A stretch of 64,000 nt of DNA from contig CM060990.1 of the NCBI GenBank assembly GCA_030765065.1, positions 494,316,190 to 494,380,189 on the forward strand, written 5' to 3'. The translations under genes and the position numbers were made by a program. The stretch is from Deroplatys truncata. Its lineage: Eukaryota > Arthropoda > Insecta > Mantodea > Mantidae. The notes beneath the pieces were generated by a model. That model was not told where the DNA came from, searched no databases, and was given only the letters and a program-made list of their open reading frames with translations. Positions 33,870 to 43,234 of the stretch are shown here, in pieces; within the stretch, counting starts at the first letter, position 1, and each line of letters starts with the position of its first letter.

Positions 33870-34914
33870 TAAGGTAAGGGGGTTTTAAGTTTGTTACCAT
33901 AGATTGCACACAACCCTCTGTATTCTTTTGTTTTTGAAGTAATGAAACAGGAAGTAAAGCTCTAAAAGCTATATTTTCAAAGAGAAAATGGAGAGGTTTA
34001 TTACATTATTCAATAGAATATTTCTTGATGGAAATATCCTTTGTATATAAAGATCAGTGCCAGTTCTTCCATACTTTGTAATGGAAGCTTCATTACTCAC
34101 TGAAATGCCATTCTACAAAGCAAGGGTCTTGGTACCATTTTATTTGCATTTATTTTTTGGCTACACACTGGTAACATTAATTATTCAGAAATAAAAAATA
34201 ATAGATGCTATGGAGTAGGCGTAATCACATAGATAACCATTGTTTTACATGGACACTTTGGTTAATTGTTATGCTTAAGATAAGCTCTTCCACTGATGAA
34301 CATTTTCCTTCAGGTGAATAAGTATTTGCCAAACTTATACCAAATGATCCTGCAGATTACAGCACACTAGAATGATCTAGTTATCCTTACATAGGTTTCT
34401 GTCTGCTTAACTCTAAAAATCTGCATTCATTGCATTTAAACTAACCAGACCAGAAATTACACACATTTCAACTTGATAAGTTATATAATTGGAATGAAAT
34501 GCCAACCGTACACACTTCATAAGTCCTAAAAAATATTATTCAGTCCTTTAAACTTAACAAGTGCTTTCACAATAACTGGTATAAAAATAGAAAAAAATTC
34601 AAATAAATATAATTTAGCTCAATCTTTCAGTTGCTATTGATTAAAGCATATTACATTGTGAGCATTCTGTACTAATGTAATACAATCTGAAAACCTGAAC
34701 TGCATACTTATAAGACTCTCCTGTGCTATGGCACAAAGTAAATAATTGAACCAAATAGTTCAGTATTTCAGTGTTTTCTATTTCCACACCAACAAGAAAC
34801 ACAATTTGTTTCATTTTCATCTGTTAGCAAAGTAGAATGCACTGTTCCACTAAAACTGTTGCTACAAGTTCAATATAATGAGAAATTATTCAAAATTAGT
34901 TCCCAAAAATTCCT
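33870..34914. other. 3' flank of the receptor gene
   Basis: AT-rich sequence between the Tc1 remnant and the receptor stop codon. It should contain the receptor's 3' untranslated region, but I could not pick a polyadenylation signal with confidence. Confidence 0.4.
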
Positions 34915-36123
34915 TCAAGGATAAGCTCCTCTAGTAACTTTGTATACAGGATTCTTTGTGGTATTATCTGCATAAGCTTCTAACATATTGGCACTCAAAT
35001 GTGATGTTCCTTGGGGTGATCTTACACCCTTTTTCCTGCTTTCATTCACTGAAGAATTGTGCAAATCAGTAAATGTGCTTAATACAGTGGTCATGGAATC
35101 AGATATATGCATTTGCTTGTGTTTGAAATGCATAATTTGCTTTGAGATGGTGTTCATTTTTGGAATGAAAATAACCAAAACAAGAACAGTAGCAAGGCTG
35201 ATTAATGTTACGCATACCAGTGGATCATCATATTTCTCAGGAACAAAGAAGTAAATCAGACCCAGTACTACAAGGACCAGCATAGTGAGAAAAGATGCCA
35301 ATGTCACCCAATGACCTTCCCGGTAATTTCTCCCGATTTTGAGAACTGAAAGTCCATACAGAAAGGCTATAATGACAAGAATGGTGATGTAAAGGTGAAG
35401 CAATAAGAAATCTGTCCTTGGCATGTAACAGTAAGAAGAACCCTCAGAATCAATGTGAAACTGTGGTCTGTTAGTAAGATACCATTGCACATTTATCACT
35501 ACTTGAACTAACACTATAAAAAACAATATAATATATTGGTTGATGTAGGAAATGCGTCCACCCAAGCCAAGAAGAACTAGAGATCGAAGTTGCATCACTT
35601 GTATAATAAGAATACCATAACAAAGGCTCATTGCTATAGGATATACAAAAGCCCTGAGAGTGCAACGTGATTCACTGGCAGGAAGAACAAATATTATCAC
35701 ACTGGCATAGAGAGTCATGATTCCAAGTAACAAGATCACTCCAAATGATTGATTTCCTGCTAATGTTCTATCACAACTCTTAATCAGGACATACACCAAT
35801 ATAAACATTGTAATGCAAATCCCAACTGCAGCAATAGCAACCATTACAGTTGCCCATGACCGAGCCAATGAACTCTCTGGAGTTACTTGACGAGCATTCA
35901 CTCCAGAACCATGATCATCTCCAAATTTGCTGTTTGCTGTGGCTTCACTCAGACTCATAACAGAGTTCTTCTCAAAGAACTCCCTGATAGCTGCTGCTGT
36001 TGTGAATGACTCCACTTCAAAACCTCTTCCTTGTTTCTCATGGTTGATGAACTTCTTGTGGTGTAACATAGGATCTGTCCCTTCATCAATAACCAGTCCC
36101 TGTTCATCTGAGTACCACCCAGT
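34915..36123 (-). CDS. Class C G-protein-coupled receptor, last exon (seven-transmembrane domain)
   Basis: The exon encodes 402 residues ending at a stop. It starts at an acceptor (CTCTAATTACAG on the minus strand) in phase 0 and follows the exon at 37750-38028. Seven hydrophobic spans are visible, from TVMVAIAAVGICITMFILVY (TM1) to VTLISLATVLVLVIFI (TM7). Cysteines in ESRCTLRAF (TM3 start) and SSYCYMPRTD (loop 2) fit the conserved disulfide. The tail is Ser/Thr/Asn-rich. With the upstream exons this is a metabotropic-glutamate-receptor-like architecture. No cysteine appears between the ligand domain and TM1, so the usual cysteine-rich linker is absent, as in GABA-B-type and several orphan receptors. 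Expected role: plasma-membrane signalling through G proteins; ligand unknown. I cannot assign an ortholog. No damage is seen, so it is probably a live host gene. Confidence 0.88.
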   Translation of the reverse strand, partial: TGWYSDEQGLVIDEGTDPMLHHKKFINHEKQGRGFEVESFTTAAAIREFFEKNSVMSLSEATANSKFGDDHGSGVNARQVTPESSLARSWATVMVAIAAVGICITMFILVYVLIKSCDRTLAGNQSFGVILLLGIMTLYASVIIFVLPASESRCTLRAFVYPIAMSLCYGILIIQVMQLRSLVLLGLGGRISYINQYIILFFIVLVQVVINVQWYLTNRPQFHIDSEGSSYCYMPRTDFLLLHLYITILVIIAFLYGLSVLKIGRNYREGHWVTLASFLTMLVLVVLGLIYFFVPEKYDDPLVCVTLISLATVLVLVIFIPKMNTISKQIMHFKHKQMHISDSMTTVLSTFTDLHNSSVNESRKKGVRSPQGTSHLSANMLEAYADNTTKNPVYKVTRGAYP

Positions 36124-37749
36124 CTGTAATTAGAGAATATGAACAATCATGTCAGTTTTCTTAACTATTTAATGCTCCAATAATAAATATGGACTAAAGA
36201 GGTGATGTATGAATTTTGATAAAATGAATACTTAAAATCGCCTGGAACCCACATTGTTTGAAATTATTTCACATTCACATACTTATAATAAGGAAAAACT
36301 CCTGAGAAAACCAGAACTATAAGATTCAAACTTGAACCTGAAGGAAATTAGGCAACTAGGAAGGCATATAGCTATAAAAACTACATCAGGTATGTTGATT
36401 ACAAACTGTACTCATACTGGTCATGCAGAAAGTTGTGCTGATTTATTTAGCCATTCATTTGTGTACCAATTGAAAGCTGTCTAAACTGCTACTGTAATGC
36501 TTAATGGAGATGGGTTGAACCTCATAAATTCGATTTCAAGCCCACTTTGTTGCACATAGATTATGAAAACCAAATAGTATTTTTTGTGGCCAAAAGTTAT
36601 CCTTGAGAAGAGTACATTTGGTCACACAATAATATTTTGCTAGTTGTAACCATACACTACCATAAAAAAGGTTACTTTGTGCCATTTTTAAGCTCTTGTT
36701 TGTTCCTATTCCTAGAAATAGAGGTTCATATGATGATGAAGTGGAAAGTACTTAAATTTTATTAAGATTAACAATTATAATGACTTTTTCTTCTTCTTAA
36801 TCAAACATGACTGTTGAAAAAGTTTCTCATTGGTTTAAAAATGAAACCTGCTAATGGTACAAGGTATCATCTTGAATCACAAAGCTGATATTATACTCCG
36901 TTACATCAGTGATGTTCATTTGAGAATTTGGTTAAAGCTTTTGGATATCTGACAACATAGTTTTTACTGAATCTACCTTGTATGCATGCTAAGAGAAAAT
37001 TATTGAGAAACTTAGGTGTTAAATGCCACTAATTTTCACTTAAACAGAAATGTTAAAAATTTACATTATGTACACGAGGGCTTATGTGGTGGCAGTGGTG
37101 TTGGTGATGACACTCATTGGTTATACTGCTGGTGTAATATAACTTATAGTAAATTTCAGTAGGCCATTAAGACTGCAAAAGAAAACACTAAAATTATAAA
37201 ATTCGTTTCCCTAAGAATGCCTAGTAAAACAGTTTTTAGGTAACTGAATGGTTTACTGATCTCTTCTGTTTATATTCTTGAAGCATTTTATACATAAAAC
37301 AGAAGTCTTTTCAAAACAAACAGGAAGCATCATTCACACAATGCTAGATCATTTAATTATATACATGCCACATTCTACTGAACTAATAAAAGCATTATAC
37401 ACAGCGGAGCTTATTTGTTTAACAACCTACCTAATGAATACAAAGAACAAACTTACACCAGAATGAAGCATTCATTAAGCAGAGTACTGTTAGATTGTAT
37501 ACCACTATCCATTCCATAATTTAAATATTTAAATCTAGGAGCTTAAATGTAAGTGTTACCATTAAATACAATATTTATTCTTTATAATTAGTATAAACAT
37601 TGTATAATAGTCCTAGGTATTAATGTTATGCTTGTTGAAGCTGTAATTTATGTATAAATTTTATGATTAAACCGAATCAACTAATAGAATTATTGCAGGG
37701 TGGTAAGTTTATGTTAAAATGGAAGATGAAACTCAAAATGGATACTTAC
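36124..37749 (-). other. Receptor intron (phase 0)
   Basis: Minus-strand donor GTAAGTATCC after codon GGA at 37750 and acceptor TTACAG before 36123. The 1.6-kb intron is AT-rich; I see no nested gene or clear repeat in it. Confidence 0.8.
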
Positions 37750-38028
37750 TCCACTGACATCTCCATTATCACGTATATAGAATATAGCATATTTGTTAGA
37801 GATGAGCTGCCCATCATGTGTGAGATGAAGACTGGTGCCCTGGAGCTCAAATGGAGCTTTGTGCTGAGAAGTAAAGCTCAGCTGAGACAGTACTGATAAA
37901 ACCTCTTGTTGGAGATTCATATTATTTAAATGAATGCACTGAGATATATTACGATCTTGACAATGTTCCACTTGTACCAAGAACATTGCTGCAGAGAAGG
38001 CTGACACCGCCTTCACTATGAATGTAAC
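37750..38028 (-). CDS. Class C receptor, internal exon (ligand-binding domain)
   Basis: 93 codons, phase 0 at both ends, acceptor ATGTTGTAG and donor GTAAGT. The sequence (VTFIVKAVSAFSAAMFLVQ ... NKYAIFYIRDNGDVSG) matches the last part of the extracellular periplasmic-binding-type fold of metabotropic glutamate-like receptors, where DAV.A.A.AL is followed by a short Cys-containing loop and a ...Y.I.N....G strand. It joins VSG directly to TGWYSDEQG of the next exon. Confidence 0.85.
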
Positions 38029-38174
38029 CTACAACATATAAAAAGTACTGTGAAAGAGGCCTCATATGAGCAGATTATATTGCTGGTGTAGGATATTTGG
38101 TATATCATTCAGTAACTAATATAACATATTTTCAGTATTTTTATAGCAATGACAATATATACATATATATATAC

Positions 38175-38321
38175 CTCAGGGGCTATCTGCAACTTTTCTG
38201 CCAGTTCATTCTCTGTTAATCTTGCACAGTCTCTAATCCTGTCTGCAGCAGATGAATTCCACTTGCAATTATATAAAATCTCCACATATTCTTGAATTAA
38301 CCTCTCACTAGTTGGTATAAC
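38175..38321 (-). CDS. Class C receptor, internal exon
   Basis: 49 codons, phase 0 at both ends, acceptor TTGTTTTCAG and donor GTATAT. It reads VIPTSERLIQEYVEIL ... LQIAPE and continues in frame into VTFIVKAV of the next exon. Two cysteines (NCKW, RDCARL) are spaced as in the end of a class C ligand domain. Earlier exons must lie at higher coordinates; I did not find them, so either a long intron holds everything from 38.4 kb on or they are outside the window. Confidence 0.8.
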
Positions 38322-38531
38322 CTGAAAACAATTATGAATGTTAATTATCTGCAGTATAACTTGTGTAAAATGAAACATTAGCTTGTTTAGGTAGATATGT
38401 TATTAAGTGGAGTCATAATGCAATTCATGAAAAGCATGTGTAAAATAAAAATTCGGTACCTATAATAACCACAAACATATTCAGTGAAATTAAGAGCTGA
38501 CGCTTTATAATAACATGCACATATGAGTAAG

Positions 38532-39590
38532 ATGGCGCCCAAGACAGACGCGGTAAATAGCAGCAGTTGTATTTTCACTAGAAAAGGAAGGAAAATGTGT
38601 TAAATGTGGTTCCAATGAGGTGGATGTATTAAACTGTGAGCAGTGTGTAGAAGAAATAAAAAGTATATATGAATGTGTCGTAAGAAAATCAAAACAAGAT
38701 GCAGCAAACAAGAACAAAAGCGGGTTAGTAATGCCCAGGAACAAGTGAAGCCCTTACACAAAATAATTGAAATACTAAATCAGGACCTAGGTGCAGCCAA
38801 GAAATGCATCAAAGTACTCGAGGAGGAACATAAACAAACGGAGAAATTTCTGCGCAGTAATGAACAATTGTCATCGGCAAACATGTGGCAGTCAGTTACC
38901 AAGAAAACAAACGCAAATGGACAGAGTAAACATCCAACTACAATGGAATTAGTGAACGAAAATAGGTACGCAGTACTTAACACTGTGGATGAAAATTCGT
39001 ATGTCTATGTAAATAATGAAAATATGAGCGCAAAGATCTAGATGGTAACAAACGGTAAACTGAGTGTGATGAAATGCGGCGATAAAGAAAGCAAAACGGG
39101 CATCGAAACTAAAACCAAAAGTAAACAGATCTCTGGCAAAATTAAACTATACAGTGGTAGCCATGGAACAGGAATAGCGACACTAGTAACTAAATCAGTG
39201 CATGGTGAAGTGTTTGAGATACTAGGGAATGTGAAACGTGGTGCAACAACTCAACAGGTACTAGAGGCGGTCACTGAAGAATGTAAAGACCTAACCTCGA
39301 AGGACCTTGTTATTATAATGGCAGGCTCCAATGACTTGGCAAGAAATGAAACTGCGAAGGCTACAGCAGTAATAAAGAAAACCCTTGCAACATTGACACA
39401 CACAGATGTGGTAGTCATGAACTTTCCAACTAGGCATGATCTGCCAAAGTGGTCGTGTGCAAACAAAGAAATATTGAGTGCTAATACAAAAATACATAAC
39501 AATTGTAAACATTTCAAGAATGTGGCAGTGTTAAGAGTGCATAAATTTAATAGCGCAATGCACACCAAACATGTGTCTTTGCAGCGACAA
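38532..39590 (+). pseudogene. LINE ORF1 remnant: zinc motif, coiled coil and SGNH-hydrolase-like domain
   Basis: An ATG at 38532 is soon followed by a stop, but the frame shifts and continues CVKCGSNEVDVLNCEQC (a zinc-binding pattern), then a charged coiled-coil stretch (38673-39041), then 39042-39590 with LVIIMAGSNDLARN and VVMNFPTRHDLPKW. Those resemble blocks III and V of SGNH esterases, as found in ORF1 of CR1/L2-type LINEs. Block I (normally GDS) reads YSGSHGTGIA. Frame breaks make it a pseudogene; no ORF2 follows. It ends where the hairpin MITEs begin. Confidence 0.6.
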
Positions 39591-39627
39591 AGACCGCCGA
39601 TTGATCGTGTAATCAGAGGACAAGTGG

Positions 39628-39773
39628 TTTCACACCTCTGCTTTGTGTGCTATTCCGGCACCGCCATTAACGATGGGAACAATGGACCATTGTCCTTGTA
39701 CGAGGACAATGGGCTATTGTCCAGGGTCTCTGGCGGGCGGTGTCAGAATAGCGCACAAAGAAGAGGTGTGAAA
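39628..39773 (+). mobile_element. Hairpin MITE-like element 1
   Basis: Arms 39628-39665 and 39736-39773 are near-perfect inverted repeats (TTTCACACCTCTGCTTTGTG against its complement, three to four mismatches in 38). Inside is a smaller palindrome built on GGACAATGG/CCATTGTCC. Confidence 0.75.
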
Positions 39774-39781
39774 ACACTTAA

Positions 39782-39905
39782 CCTTTGTACGCTACTCCGA
39801 ATGCCGCCATAAGCGATGAGAACAATGGACCCTTGTCCTCGTACGGGGACAATAGCCCATTGTCCCACTTCTCGGGCGGGCGGCGCCAGCGGGGTGGAAC
39901 AAAGG
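39782..39905 (+). mobile_element. Hairpin MITE-like element 2, related to element 1
   Basis: Arms 39782-39807 and 39879-39905 (CCTTTGTACGCTACTCCG against its diverged complement). The centre again has AACAATGGACCCTTGTCC and GGACAATAGCCCATTGTCC. It is a diverged tandem neighbour of element 1. Confidence 0.65.
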
Positions 39906-40262
39906 ATATCTGATTACATCTTATCAGTCGACGGCATCCCTTTGTGCGCTACAATCCCCATAATTATCCTACTGTGATGTAAATAATTCGATTACAGACC
40001 TTTTTAATTGGCGTTTGACACAAAAAGATTCTATTACTATTACCGTTAAATGCTTATATATCCTGAATGAAAACAGATAACGCTATGTGGTAAAAGGTGA
40101 TTATATCCTTGGAATGTGGCGCGTCATTGACGTGTTATTCCAAGTTGACCTGGAGGTCCTGTGATGAATCCAGTGACATGAATACAAATTCATCTTCGAA
40201 TAACATCAAAAGTAATTAAAATAAGGATGTTGAATAAATGATATTAAACTTATATCATTAAC

Positions 40263-40455
40263 TAGTTTCTTTGTAATGTATATTTGGACACCTATCGTCC
40301 TGGCATCGATACGTTATTACATTTATATGATTAGTTAGTTTCTTTGTAATGTATATTTGGACGACTGGCGTCGTGACATCGATACGTCATTACATTTGTA
40401 TCATAAGCTAGTTTCTTTGTAATGTATATTTGGCTACCTGTCGTCCTGACGACTA
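40263..40455 (+). repeat. Tandem repeat, about 73-bp unit, three copies
   Basis: Units start near 40263, 40337 and 40409 with AGTTTCTTTGTAATGTATAT, followed by TTGGACACCT, CGTCCTGGCATCGATACG and TTATTACATT. The third is truncated. Confidence 0.88.
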
Positions 40456-40459
40456 TTAC

Positions 40460-41560
40460 ATCTCTTAGATGAATTAAGAATGCATGACTAAAAGGTGGAG
40501 TAAGCGTAAATAGCTAACTCAAAAATATACAAGACTCTGACATGCCTTAAAGCGGCATTTTCGTAAGCCTGAGCGTGTAGCTCCGCCCTGGATGGTGCTC
40601 TCGCACGGATTGAGTCATCTCGGATCTGCCGCCTTCCTCCCCACCAGACGTCAACCATTTTCCCCCACCTCTTTTCCGCTCTCTAGCGGTCACTGAGAGA
40701 AGGTGCACTCTACCGGTCCGCTTCCGGCTTACTCTTGTAAAAGGCGGAAGTCACCACTTTAGGTATTTAACACATGAAGGCGGCCATGATAGGTCTTAAA
40801 CACGCGACTGACTTGATTTTAAAAGAAATTTAAAGGGTGATGTATTTTTGTCTATATTACCTGATGGAATAGGTGTATAAGGTTTAGACAGGGTATTTTA
40901 CTACCTTTAAACCATGGATTGCAAGATATTATATTTAACAAAGGCGGGCTTAAAAATGAAATATGACAATCTTTAGACTAAATTCAAATAGTAGGGATCA
41001 GGGACTTTAAAATGTGTAGACGCTTTGAACTAAAAGTACAAAAAATTTATTAACGCATTTCGTAGTTCGATTCTAGAAGCTTCAAATCGGGATAACTCTG
41101 GAAAAAATTACTTTGCTCGCGATTGTGGTCAAATGTAGCGGTTTTCTGTGATAACTGCGTATTAATCACGGTTTTCTGTGATAAATGGGTATTAAGCGTG
41201 TAAAAATGTCATATTGTGTACTGATTCTTTGGGGAATGAGGGGAAAGATGGAAAGAAAGTGTTGCTAAAGGATTGGAAACATTAAATAAATGCGGTATAT
41301 ACATGAAATTAATTAAATAAGGGGAGAAAAACTTCTACGCTATTTCTAAAGTATTATGATAATACAAATGATGTTAACTTTAGTGTGATGGGCTGCGGTG
41401 GTGGGTGTGATAGGCATTGAATGGAAACATCTGCCTGAATGATCGTGTGGTAGACAGAAAAGAAGCACGTTTAAACATGTCGGACTATGACCAGACAGTC
41501 TGTCTAAGGTGTGACGTCATATGGTGGAGGTAGAATATTTCATGAGTGGTATGGGTAAAA
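40460..41560. other. Unassigned sequence before the second polymerase locus
   Basis: A GC-richer patch at 40560-40740, then AT-rich DNA. A 31-bp duplication (CGGTTTTCTGTGATAA...) sits at 41140-41200. No gene seen. Confidence 0.4.
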
Positions 41561-41566
41561 CCGTTT

Positions 41567-41642
41567 TTACGGCTTGGTTCAGGCGATAACGTCTGTGGTT
41601 TGCATTCGGAGGTCCCGGGATCGAATCCCGTAGGGACGGCCA
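41567..41642 (+). other. tRNA-like sequence (A and B boxes)
   Basis: TGGTTCAGGCG (41575-41585) fits the RNA polymerase III A box and GATCGAATC (41619-41627) the B box, at tRNA spacing. The stem around the B box (TCCCGGGATCGAATCCCG) pairs like a T arm, but the acceptor stem does not close well. It looks like a tRNA-derived SINE head or a decayed tRNA rather than a working tRNA gene. Confidence 0.5.
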
Positions 41643-42075
41643 CTCTGACCTTAGATTACTCGAGGTTTTCCCTGGTCGACAGCCGAATGCTAGTGCCTTC
41701 TCATCTCTCCCGATTTCCTTATCCTTTCATTCTATTTCATTTGCATCTTTCACGTATGCTTCTAGGGTTCGGGGTTCGATTTCCGTCGGTCACTCACTCT
41801 AACCTCTGATTTTTCATGATTTTCGCTGGTCTGTAAGCGAATGCCGGAGTGGTGTGTGCTAGCGCGATTTCCTTTCCCTTTTATTCTATTTCATTCGCAT
41901 CTTTCATGTGTGCTTCTAGGGTTCGGAGTTCGATTCCTGTCGGTCGCTCACTCTGGCTTCGGATTTTTCGTGGTTTTCCCTGATCTGCAGGCGAATGCCG
42001 GAGTGGTGTATGCTATAACGATTTTGGTTCCCTTTCATTCTTTTTCATTCGCATCTTAGTACTTCGAGATTTCGC
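41640..42075 (+). repeat. Tandem repeat, about 145-bp unit, with tRNA-like B boxes
   Basis: Three units share CACTCTGACC, TTTTCCCTGGTC, GCGAATGCCGGAGTGGTGT, CTTTCATTCTATTTCATT and GGGTTCGGGGTTCGATTTCC. Each carries the B-box-like GGTTCGATT, so the array was probably built by amplification of the tRNA-like sequence just upstream. Confidence 0.8.
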
Positions 42076-42159
42076 GGCGTATGGTGAATGCTTGCTTAAG
42101 GGATTACTTGTCCCTTGCTCGGTTGACGAATCGTTCATCACCCTTACTAGCTATCCCGT

Positions 42160-42600
42160 GTCTCCTCGCACATACGCGCACACACACCGAACAATGCATA
42201 GATCATCGCAATACTTTAAACACTCACTGTAAGCATCCGAACCTACACGAAGGTCTACGAGTACAAAGATACGCGTTCACTGCAACCAAGCACTCGAACC
42301 TGCACGAAGATGTACGAACATCACCGAAGAATACATCCATTCTGTAATACTTCGCTCACTCACTTTAAGTTTCCGAACCTATACGGAAGTTTACGAATAC
42401 AAAAATACACGCGCTCACTTCCAGCTAGCACACCAACCTGCACGAAGAAGTACGAACACAGCCGGACAATACATGCGTCCTCGCAATACTTCAAACGCTC
42501 ACTAAGCACGCGAACCTGCACGAAGATCTGCGAATATATAGATACGTGCGTTCACTTCCACCAAGCACCCGAACATGCGCGAAGACCTACGCATACACCC
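42160..42600 (+). repeat. Tandem array of about 60-bp units upstream of the triplicated promoter
   Basis: Units contain CGAACCTGCACGAAGATGTACGAA, varied. The array occupies the place of the CA-rich array of the first locus and ends in the same ACCTGTGTAAC/ACGTATTGA motif (about 42605; first locus about 19300). Confidence 0.75.
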
Positions 42601-42674
42601 GAACATCTGTGTAACACGTATTGAAATATAAGAGCTTAGACGCTGCATCACCATTCTAATATTAAAATTCAGTA

Positions 42675-43220
42675 TATAATTGATCTAAAAAGGTTCGTGC
42701 ACCCTCTATAAATAGGACGACCTCGGGCATTGGACTTCATTCTGCTAATTATCTCCGAGGTGTCAACTTCGTTGTTCCCTCAGAAAATAGTCGGCTTTCA
42801 AAAGTGTTATCAAGGTGAAGAGGTGTACATTTCCTTGAAGAAGGATTAATTCGTTATATAATTGATCTAAAAAAGGTTCGCGCCTCCTCTATAAATAGTC
42901 ATTTCAAGCATTGGACTTCATTCTGCTAATTATCTCCGAGATTCAACATCGTTGTTCTCTCAGAAAATAATCGGCTTTTTAAAGTGTTATCAAGGTGAAG
43001 AGGTGTACCTTTGCTTGAAGAAGGATTAACACGTTATATAGTTGATCTAAAAAGGTTCGTGCCTTCTCTATAAATAGAGTGATTTAAAGCATTGGACTTC
43101 ATTCTGCTAATTATCTCCGAGGTGTCAACATCGTTGTTCTCTGAAAAAATAATCGGTTTTCTAAAGTGTTATCAAGGTGAGGAGGTCTACATTTCCTTGA
43201 AGAAGGATTAATACGTTATT
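42675..43220 (+). promoter_or_regulatory. Three tandem copies of the polymerase core promoter
   Basis: About 182-bp units, each with TATAATTGATCTAAAA, a TATA box TATAAATA (42707, 42890, 43069), the initiator GGACTTCATTC 30-32 bases downstream (A at 42739, 42920, 43101) and the leader TAAAGTGTTATCAAGGTGAA. The first polymerase locus has one copy. TATA and initiator are better kept than the spacer between them. The last copy runs straight into the pseudogene's ATG at 43235. Confidence 0.85.
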
Positions 43221-43234
43221 ACATCAAAGTAAAG

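Noticed and set aside
41567-41642. Functional tRNA gene
   Set aside because: A and B boxes are good, but the acceptor stem does not pair well and the T-arm end is reused in a neighbouring tandem repeat.
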